A stretch of DNA of 5,075 nucleotides from Chitinophagales bacterium. GTDB lineage: Bacteria; Bacteroidota; Bacteroidia; Chitinophagales; CAIODY01. Positions 1-4,683 of the stretch are shown piece after piece; positions within the stretch are counted from its first letter, which is position 1; every line of letters begins with the position of its first letter. The stretch is taken from the NCBI GenBank assembly GCA_023251415.1, contig JAHEYX010000245.1, positions 1 to 5,075 on the forward strand, written 5' to 3'. Position numbers and translations under genes: made by a program. A model generated the notes under the pieces. It searched no databases and was not told the origin of the DNA. It saw nothing but the letters and a program-made list of their open reading frames with translations.

Positions 1-329
1 TATTAAATACCGATGCAGATACCACTAAGAACTTTTTTGAACGTACCCACCTCATCGATAAAATTGCACGTCACATTATCCTGGGCGGAAATTTTCATTT
101 GAGTAAAGTACTCGATGTACAAGTTGGTTATAATCATTTGCGCAGAATGGAATTAAAAACAACTGACCGCGCAGGATTGATAGGCTTTAGTGCCGGATTT
201 ACCGTTCACACTCAAAAATTCAGCATCGGTTATAGTCGTTCGTACTTTTATTTACCGAGTGCCAATAACATGATTAGCTTTTACAAAACTATACCTGCTC
301 GTAAAGCGCGAATACAAAAATTAGCTTAA
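1..329 (+). CDS. porQ: PorQ-like type IX secretion protein, C-terminal part (5' end outside window)
   Basis: The reading frame is open from base 3 to the TAA at 327-329 and has no credible internal start, so this is the last 108 or so residues of a gene that begins upstream. Seen: a run of alternating beta strands with the signature GGNFHLSK, then QVGYNHLRRMELK, then GLIGFSAGFTV, then FSIGYSRSYFYLPSANN. From memory, this order (GYNHxRRxEL, GLSGFSxG, DYGRAxYHLAGxxN) matches the C-terminus of PorQ, an outer-membrane beta-barrel protein associated with type IX secretion in Bacteroidota. The expected role is therefore in export or surface attachment of T9SS cargo at the outer membrane. The tail after the last strand, ending ARKARIQKLA, is basic and seems a little longer than usual. 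The alternative is another PorP/PorQ-type barrel; PorQ is favoured by the GYNHLRR motif. A TTG at 99 is not a real start because homology continues upstream of it. Confidence 0.8.
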   Translation, partial: LNTDADTTKNFFERTHLIDKIARHIILGGNFHLSKVLDVQVGYNHLRRMELKTTDRAGLIGFSAGFTVHTQKFSIGYSRSYFYLPSANNMISFYKTIPARKARIQKLA

Positions 330-468
330 CAGCCATTTACCGATAATTTTTAGCGCTTAACCTATTTGTCGTAACTTATTATACTATTCCTTCGTTTTTC
401 GTGTTGTGATTGATGTGAAACAGTTAAGTGCTTGATGCCCTTTAGTTTTCTTTCACCAATCTAGTTCA

Positions 469-480
469 TTAACCGGTTAA
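469..480. repeat. 12-bp perfect palindrome before the lipoprotein gene
   Basis: TTAACCGGTTAA is a perfect palindrome ending ten bases before the ATG at 491. It could be a small operator or part of the untranslated leader. A palindrome this short is expected about once by chance in a window of this size, so the regulatory reading is weak. The rest of the gap 330-490 holds no gene and no clear terminator. The best promoter-like string in it is TAGTTTTC at 443-450, one base off the TAnnTTTG consensus. Confidence 0.3.
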
Positions 481-490
481 CTACTTAAAC

Positions 491-832
491 ATGAAACACG
501 TCGTATTCTTAGCACTTATGGTGGCAACTTCTATCATTGCTTGTAACAAAACCACTAACACGTACACACCGGATTGTTCCGGAACCGCACCTTCGTTTAA
601 AACAGATGTACTCCCGTTAATCACCGGTTCATGTAATACCAATTCCGGTTGTCATGCTTCCGGAAGTCATGAAGGTCCGGGTGCATTGACTACTTATACA
701 TCCATTTCCAGTGCGAAAGTAAGCATCCGCAGTTCAGTGGTAAATGCCACTATGCCGCAAAACAGCACTTTAACCAGCGCACAAAAAAATACTATTGTTT
801 GTTGGATTGATAATGGCGCTGCCAACAACTAA
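491..832 (+). CDS. Small lipoprotein with cytochrome-c-like CX5CH motif
   Basis: This 113-residue protein starts with a lipoprotein signal peptide: MKH, a hydrophobic stretch to residue 17, then the lipobox SIIAC with the lipidated cysteine at C18. It should be processed by signal peptidase II and anchored in a membrane facing the periplasm. The mature part has FKTDVLPLI (36-44), then C48 and C54-H55 separated as C-X5-CH, LTTYTSI (66-72), TMP (87-89) and CWIDNGA (104-110). That order (a DVxPLI segment, a Cys/Cys-His pair, a later Met-Pro, a C-terminal W-I-x-N-G-A) is that of small cytochrome-c-like lipoproteins common in Bacteroidota, where the usual CXXCH haem site is often stretched. M88 is a possible distal haem ligand; C29 and C104 could form a disulfide. 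Haem binding is inferred. The gene stands alone between porQ and a hairpin at 836-861. The start is fixed by the signal peptide. Confidence 0.75.
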   Translation: MKHVVFLALMVATSIIACNKTTNTYTPDCSGTAPSFKTDVLPLITGSCNTNSGCHASGSHEGPGALTTYTSISSAKVSIRSSVVNATMPQNSTLTSAQKNTIVCWIDNGAANN

Positions 833-835
833 GCA

Positions 836-861
836 TAGCATTGTTTATATGCTAATTTTTT
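836..861 (+). terminator. Short hairpin plus T-run after the lipoprotein gene
   Basis: TAGCAT at 836-841 pairs perfectly with ATGCTA at 849-854 across a 7-nt loop, followed by A and then six Ts (856-861). It begins three bases after the stop at 832. The 6-bp stem is AT-rich, so this is a weak intrinsic terminator at best. The 3' part can pair differently: GCTAA at 851-855 with TTAGC at 863-867, which would exclude the first hairpin. Confidence 0.5.
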
Positions 862-881
862 GTTAGCAAATTGTATTTTTT

Positions 882-918
882 AGAAATTCAATAAAAATCA
901 ATTTACCTTTGAATTTCT
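882..918. repeat. 10-bp inverted repeat around the lspA promoter and start
   Basis: AGAAATTCAA at 882-891 is the exact reverse complement of TTGAATTTCT at 909-918, with a 17-bp spacer. The right arm overlaps the last three bases of the -7 element (904-911) and ends one base before the ATG at 920. It may be an operator for a dimeric regulator. In a read-through transcript it could instead be a hairpin covering the start. The symmetry is seen directly; the function is inferred. Confidence 0.5.
904..911 (+). promoter_or_regulatory. Bacteroidota -7 promoter element (TACCTTTG) for lspA
   Basis: TACCTTTG is a perfect match to the Bacteroidota sigma-ABfr -7 consensus TAnnTTTG, eight bases before the lspA ATG. 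No good -33 TTTG lies at the usual distance; the nearest TTG (871-873) is about 30 bases upstream, which is too far. If the element is used, transcription would start around 915-917 and the lspA mRNA would be nearly leaderless. Confidence 0.5.
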
Positions 919-919
919 T

Positions 920-1552
920 ATGCACACAACTCGCTCTAAGTTTCTAATAGCTATTCTTACCGTACTTCTTGTACTTACGGTTGATCAGGTTTTGAAAATA
1001 TATATCAAAACCCATTTCATGATTGGTGATCAAAAAGACATCACCTCTTGGTTTAAATTGCATTTTGTAGAAAATGAAGGAATGGCTTTTGGTTGGAAAC
1101 TTGGTGGCAGCAGTGGCAAATTAGCACTTTCATTATTTCGCATTGTGGCAGTTAGTTTTATTGGGTATTACATTGTAAAACTTATTCGTAGCAATGAAAG
1201 CAGAGGACTAATAATCAGTATGTCGATGATTTTTGCCGGAGCCATTGGAAATATTTTAGACAGTATTTTCTATGGCAAAATTTTTAGTGCAAGCAGCCCT
1301 TGTGATTTAGCGCAATTATTTCCGGCCGATGGTGGTTATGCAGGAGTACTGCATGGTAAAGTTGTAGACATGCTGTATTTTCCGCTTTGGGAGGGCTTTT
1401 TACCGAAATGGTTAGGCGGACACTATTTTTCGTTTTTTGATCCGGTTTTTAATATTGCCGACTCTTCTATTTCTATTGGTGTATTTTTAATACTTTTGTT
1501 TCAACGCCGCTTTTTTGTTGCAAAAAAAGAAGCACCTGCATTAAACGATTAA
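920..1552 (+). CDS. lspA: Lipoprotein signal peptidase (signal peptidase II)
   Basis: This inner-membrane aspartyl protease cleaves the signal peptide of prolipoproteins just before the lipidated cysteine. Seen in the 210-residue product: a first membrane segment (about 8-28) with the conserved D22-Q23 and K26; the N-x-G-x-A-F motif at 52-57; membrane segments at about 68-88 and 97-112; GN followed by D114 in GNILDSIFYG; and the two catalytic aspartates, D150 in GKVVDMLYF and D181 in FNIADSSIS. A last membrane segment covers about 182-196. The protein is longer than the roughly 165 residues of E. coli LspA, mostly through an insert at about 122-146 (around FPADGGYAGVLHG) and a stretch at 156-171. 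Both are, to my knowledge, normal in Bacteroidota. The ATG at 920 is required because the next Met (residue 34) would remove the first membrane segment. A lipoprotein gene lies upstream; the barrel gene follows after 23 bases and may be co-transcribed. Confidence 0.96.
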   Translation: MHTTRSKFLIAILTVLLVLTVDQVLKIYIKTHFMIGDQKDITSWFKLHFVENEGMAFGWKLGGSSGKLALSLFRIVAVSFIGYYIVKLIRSNESRGLIISMSMIFAGAIGNILDSIFYGKIFSASSPCDLAQLFPADGGYAGVLHGKVVDMLYFPLWEGFLPKWLGGHYFSFFDPVFNIADSSISIGVFLILLFQRRFFVAKKEAPALND

Positions 1553-1575
1553 TTATTTTTATAGTCTAAATCCGT

Positions 1576-2667
1576 ATGCCTTATTTCCCACTTACAGAAT
1601 TATCGCTTCGGATGAATAACTACACCGCCTTGCTTGTTAAAGGAGTAATAGCCTTAAGCGCTTTCGTTTTAAGCTTTGACGCAACTGCTGTTGCAGCATC
1701 CGACTCTACCGCTACCCCTAAACAAGCGGCGCAATTGCTAGTAACAATGCGTTACGAACCGGAACGTAATTTTAAAGATACCACCGGTACCTTCTCCTTT
1801 TTTCAATCCCGTATAGACGCAGCTGTACCATTGTATGCATGGGCAGGATCAGGCAACCTAATTAATTCAATCGGACTAAATATCGGACTTCGTTACACAG
1901 TGCCCGAAGTTTCTATTTTACAACGGCAACATGATGTGTATACCGTTAATCCGGGCTTTAATTACACACGTTACAAACCTAATCGTTACCTGTGGATGAA
2001 CACCTTTGGAACCGGTTTCGCTGACGATAATTACACCGTCGACAATCCCAATATTCGTTTCTTAGTGAGCACTTTGTACGAAAATTTTAAACAAGATAAT
2101 TTTAAGTGGAGAGCAGGAGTTGTGGTTGCTTTAGTGAATAAGAAGCTTATTCCGGTTCCTTTACTGGGTGCCAATATCAAGGCTGGTAAGCATGTTCGCT
2201 TGTTTGCCGGTTATCCTTTTAATACACGAATGACCTATAAATTTTCCGATGAATTTCAATTGTATTTTTCTCTCAAACGCAGAAACGAAGCTTATCGTAT
2301 TGCTACATACAACGAAGCTATACCCAATACAACAGCCTCTGTTTTACTGAGTAAAATTGAATTTCCAATGACCATAGGATTCAAAAAGACCATAGCCAAA
2401 CAATTGTATTTTTCATTAGAAGCTGGTCCTGTGGCTGCTCGACGCATGTATTTTGTTAACCGTGATGAAAATATTAGTATGATTGCTCGCATTCGTAAAA
2501 CTTTGCCATTAAGCTTATGGATAAAACGAGGGCCTTATTTCGAAGCGAGTTTACGTTATGAATTCGGTAAAAATAAAAAGTCAGCTGACAATAGCCAAAG
2601 CGCACGCATCTTACAAATTCTTGATCCGAATGATGCAGATATTGAAGATATTCTTGAACAACATTAA
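1576..2667 (+). CDS. Outer-membrane beta-barrel protein, DUF6268-like
   Basis: The 363-residue product has a Sec signal peptide and then alternating amphipathic strands rich in Tyr, Phe and Arg (for example LNIGLRYTVPEVS, FNYTRYKPNRYLW, WRAGVVVALVN, VRLFAGYPFN). The last strand, YFEASLRYEFG (321-331), ends in the aromatic pattern typical of a barrel end. A polar, partly acidic tail follows (332-363, ending DADIEDILEQH). The length and the conserved-looking IPVPLLGANIKAG and GYPFNTRMTYKF segments resemble the DUF6268 family of Bacteroidota outer-membrane proteins; that family call is from memory. The function is unknown. The start is uncertain: from 1576 the signal peptide is about 41 residues, whereas the in-frame ATG at 1612 gives a more normal 29-residue one (MNNYTALLVK, hydrophobic core, cleavage near AVAA/SDS). 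There is no obvious terminator or strong promoter between lspA and this gene, so co-transcription is plausible. Confidence 0.7.
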   Translation: MPYFPLTELSLRMNNYTALLVKGVIALSAFVLSFDATAVAASDSTATPKQAAQLLVTMRYEPERNFKDTTGTFSFFQSRIDAAVPLYAWAGSGNLINSIGLNIGLRYTVPEVSILQRQHDVYTVNPGFNYTRYKPNRYLWMNTFGTGFADDNYTVDNPNIRFLVSTLYENFKQDNFKWRAGVVVALVNKKLIPVPLLGANIKAGKHVRLFAGYPFNTRMTYKFSDEFQLYFSLKRRNEAYRIATYNEAIPNTTASVLLSKIEFPMTIGFKKTIAKQLYFSLEAGPVAARRMYFVNRDENISMIARIRKTLPLSLWIKRGPYFEASLRYEFGKNKKSADNSQSARILQILDPNDADIEDILEQH

Positions 2668-2725
2668 TTTTATTTTGTTTACATCTCGTTCACAGTACTT
2701 CCAACTTTCCTAAAGATGTGAAGTT

Positions 2726-2733
2726 TACTTTTG
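2726..2733 (+). promoter_or_regulatory. Bacteroidota -7 promoter element (TACTTTTG) for the phosphoesterase gene
   Basis: TACTTTTG matches TAnnTTTG exactly and lies 12 bases before the ATG at 2746. A weak -33-like TTTC is at 2706-2709, with a 16-bp spacer. The predicted transcription start near 2738 gives a leader of only about 8 bases. It also rules out translation from the in-frame TTG at 2731, which lies inside this element. Short imperfect inverted repeats lie just upstream: TTCACA at 2689-2694 with TGTGAA at 2717-2722, and ACATCT at 2681-2686 with AGATGT at 2714-2719. Confidence 0.5.
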
Positions 2734-2745
2734 CATTTTTTAATT

Positions 2746-4002
2746 ATGGAAATTGGTCTTATGCAGTTAGCAATTCGCCTTTCGTTATTTGTAGTTATAT
2801 TTCTATGTCTCGATTATTATGTGTTTCAATCGGTTAAAGTTTTAACAGCCGACAGTGCCTACAAAACGAGTATTCAGTGGGCTTATTGGCTTATTAACGG
2901 AACGGTAATCGCGTTGTTTTTAGTCTTTTTTCTCTTTGTGTCTCGCCGAACCGGATTAAATACTTGGGTGGCACGTGGCTTAATTGGTTTATTCTTATTA
3001 GTGAATGTCCCAAAGCTTATTGTATTAGCATTTTTACTGACAGAAGATGTAGGTAGAATAATAGTACTTGCATTTCAAAAAATAGTAAATCCAACTCCGG
3101 CAACAAGCTTGCCTTCTCGCCGACATTTTGTGAGTACAGCGGCAGTGCTTATTGCTGCCATTCCTTTTACAGCAATTATTCATGGTATCTGGCGCGGACG
3201 ATTTGCTTTTACACTGCGCAAAGTGGACGTTTTCTTTGACCACTTACCGGAAGCTTTTGAAGGATTCACTGTTACACAATTGAGTGACATTCATATCGGT
3301 AGCTTTGATAATGTTGAAGAAGTTGAACGTGGTTTAGGAATAGCTAATGCTGCCAAAAGCGATGTATTGCTTTTTACCGGCGATTTGGTAAATAATATGG
3401 CTGCTGAAATGGAACCTTGGATAGGCATTTTTAGCAAGCTGCATGCAAAAGAAGGTAAATATTCGGTATTCGGTAACCATGATTATGGAGATTATGTGCC
3501 GTGGAATAGCGCTCAAGAAAAGCAGCAGAATCTTAATCGTCTAAAGTCCATTCATAAAGAAATAGGCATGGATTTGTTATGCAATGAACATCGAATTATT
3601 GAACGTAATGGTCAAAAAATAGCCATCGTGGGCGTTGAAAATTGGGGCTTGCCACCGTTTCCACAACATGGCGATTTGGATAAAGCAACAGCCGGTTTAG
3701 GATCCGATGTATTTAAAATCTTACTCTCACATGATCCATCTCATTGGGATGCAGAATCGTGTAAACATCCAAGTAAACCTGCCCTTACACTGGCCGGCCA
3801 TACGCATGGCATGCAATTCGGTATTGAAATTCCAGGAATTAAATGGAGTCCGGTTAAATTTAAATACCCTAAATGGGCTGATTTATACGAATCAAATGGT
3901 CAATATTTGTACGTCAATCGTGGGTTTGGCTATTTGGCATTTCCGGGTCGGGTAGGAATATGGCCTGAAATCACGCAATTTACTTTGCGTCGTAAAAAAT
4001 AA
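2746..4002 (+). CDS. Membrane-anchored metallophosphoesterase, YkuE/YaeI type
   Basis: This 418-residue protein is a calcineurin-like metallophosphoesterase with a membrane-embedded N-terminus. The two-metal site is complete: D181 and H183 in LSDIHIG, D213 in FTGDLVNN, N244-H245 in FGNHDYGD, H329 in LLSHDPSHW, and H352/H354 in AGHTHG. The C-terminal NRGFGYLAFPGRVGIWPEIT block is typical of the YkuE/YaeI branch. Hydrophobic segments lie at about 8-28, 46-66 and 78-98. A fourth (130-148) directly follows SRRHFV (124-129), which resembles a Tat motif but is internal. The natural substrate is unknown; relatives have been linked to hydrolysis of phosphate esters, including lipid A-related UDP-sugars, so an envelope role is possible but unproven. 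The start at 2746 is chosen because the upstream TTG at 2731 falls within the -7 element; ATG at 2761 is also possible. The gene appears monocistronic, with its own -7 element upstream and a separate one in the 118-bp gap downstream. Confidence 0.9.
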   Translation: MEIGLMQLAIRLSLFVVIFLCLDYYVFQSVKVLTADSAYKTSIQWAYWLINGTVIALFLVFFLFVSRRTGLNTWVARGLIGLFLLVNVPKLIVLAFLLTEDVGRIIVLAFQKIVNPTPATSLPSRRHFVSTAAVLIAAIPFTAIIHGIWRGRFAFTLRKVDVFFDHLPEAFEGFTVTQLSDIHIGSFDNVEEVERGLGIANAAKSDVLLFTGDLVNNMAAEMEPWIGIFSKLHAKEGKYSVFGNHDYGDYVPWNSAQEKQQNLNRLKSIHKEIGMDLLCNEHRIIERNGQKIAIVGVENWGLPPFPQHGDLDKATAGLGSDVFKILLSHDPSHWDAESCKHPSKPALTLAGHTHGMQFGIEIPGIKWSPVKFKYPKWADLYESNGQYLYVNRGFGYLAFPGRVGIWPEITQFTLRRKK

Positions 4003-4078
4003 ATATTCCACAGCCGGACCAACTGATAACAATCAACAAGAATCTTTGAATAAAAAAATAATTTCATCACCAAGAAAT

Positions 4079-4099
4079 CAAAACTAAATTTTAGTTTTG
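4079..4099. promoter_or_regulatory. 21-bp dyad overlapping the -7 element; candidate operator
   Basis: CAAAACTAAA at 4079-4088 and TTTAGTTTTG at 4090-4099 are exact reverse complements around a single central T at 4089. The -7 element at 4092-4099 lies wholly within the right arm, so a protein bound here would block RNA polymerase. The mirror image also places a TAnnTTTG on the minus strand (4079-4086). Operator function is inferred from the overlap. The arms are AT-rich, which raises the chance of coincidence somewhat. The rest of the gap 4003-4120 shows no gene and no clear terminator. Confidence 0.5.
4092..4099 (+). promoter_or_regulatory. Bacteroidota -7 promoter element (TAGTTTTG) for the TM2-domain gene
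   Basis: TAGTTTTG is a perfect TAnnTTTG match 21 bases before the ATG at 4121. The predicted transcription start is near 4104, giving a leader of about 17 bases. No convincing -33 TTTG sits at the usual distance; TTTG at 4045-4048 is too far upstream. Confidence 0.5.
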
Positions 4100-4120
4100 C
4101 AGTAATAAAATCAAGATTAT

Positions 4121-4612
4121 ATGAAAAAGCTGTTTTTACTTTTAGTTGCTATTCTTTCTTTATCTACATTAACCAAAGCAAGCACTTATAAATTGGATAA
4201 TGCTGCAACAGAATTGAAATTTTCGACTGCTCAAGAAATTTCTTGGGAAGCTGCATTATCTCAAGCTGTATTAGCTGCAAAGTATGAAGCGAAAGGAGAA
4301 AATGCAAAAGATAAAACCATTGCAGGTATTGCAGGTATTTTATGCGGATCATTTGGTATTCATCGTTTTTATTTAGGACAAAATAAAGCCGGCTTGGTTT
4401 ACTTGGGCTACACCTTGTGTTCAGGTGTTGTAATTAGCATTATTACAGCAGTGACATTTGGAATTGGCGGTATTCTATACCCGTTAGTTTCAGCCGCATG
4501 GATAGTAGGTGTTGTTGATGGTATCATGTACCTGGTTGCTTCAGATTCCGAGTTTGATGCTAAATATGCGCATAACAATCAAATCATTCAATGGCTTCAT
4601 TCGAAGAAATAA
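4121..4612 (+). CDS. TM2-domain membrane protein with signal peptide
   Basis: The 163-residue product begins with a clear signal peptide (MKK, hydrophobic stretch, likely cleavage after TKA at about residue 20). A polar region of about 43 residues follows (21-63), and then a TM2 domain. The TM2 signature is seen as KDKTIAGIAGILCGSFGIHRFYLGQ (about 63-87, split here only for position: the G-x-H-R-F-Y-L-G core is residues 79-86). Hydrophobic stretches follow at about 91-112 and 114-140, closing with the D133-G motif in VVDGIMYLVA. The domain is longer than the minimal two-helix TM2 because of the Gly-rich segment around FGIGGILYPL (113-122). The C-terminal tail (141-163) is polar. TM2 proteins are widespread and mostly of unknown function, so none is assigned. 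The gene has its own -7 element inside a dyad and ends before a strong terminator, so it is probably a single-gene unit. Confidence 0.85.
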   Translation: MKKLFLLLVAILSLSTLTKASTYKLDNAATELKFSTAQEISWEAALSQAVLAAKYEAKGENAKDKTIAGIAGILCGSFGIHRFYLGQNKAGLVYLGYTLCSGVVISIITAVTFGIGGILYPLVSAAWIVGVVDGIMYLVASDSEFDAKYAHNNQIIQWLHSKK

Positions 4613-4643
4613 TTTTTATAGTAAAACTTGTGTACTATTAAGC

Positions 4644-4683
4644 GAAAGCGCTACTTTCAACCGAACGTAGCGCTTTCTTTTTT
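4644..4683 (+). terminator. Strong intrinsic terminator after the TM2-domain gene
   Basis: GAAAGCGCTAC (4644-4654) and GTAGCGCTTTC (4667-4677) form a perfect 11-bp stem with a 12-nt loop, followed by six Ts (4678-4683). The T-run is only on the + strand side, so it acts on transcripts from the left. It starts 31 bases after the TM2 gene stop, and its last T is the base before the acpH ATG. Confidence 0.92.

Noticed and set aside
99..329. A 76-residue gene starting at TTG 99
   Set aside because: The same frame is open from base 3, and PorQ-like homology continues upstream of 99, so it is the end of a larger gene.
366..385. E. coli-like promoter (TTGTCG and TATACT) before the lipoprotein gene
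   Set aside because: The spacing between the two parts is only 8 bases, and this promoter type is not the norm in Bacteroidota.
1556..1565. 10-mer TTTTTATAGT shared with 4613-4622, both just after stop codons
   Set aside because: It is short and AT-rich, has no dyad or extended similarity, and is most likely coincidence.
2292..2492. Minus-strand open frame inside the barrel gene
   Set aside because: It is a shadow of the + strand gene with no signal, motif or upstream element.
2731..2745. Upstream TTG start for the phosphoesterase
   Set aside because: The TTG is part of the TACTTTTG promoter element, so it would lie before the transcription start; ATG 2746 follows in frame.
3034..3516. Two minus-strand open frames inside the phosphoesterase gene
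   Set aside because: They lie opposite conserved catalytic motifs, and their translations are low-complexity and match no family.
3707..3955. Overlapping + strand frame inside the phosphoesterase gene
   Set aside because: It overlaps the conserved HD, GHTH and PGRVG blocks in another frame; no independent evidence supports it.
4164..4352. Minus-strand open frame inside the TM2-domain gene
   Set aside because: It is a shadow frame rich in Leu and Gln, arising from the opposite strand of the signal peptide and linker.
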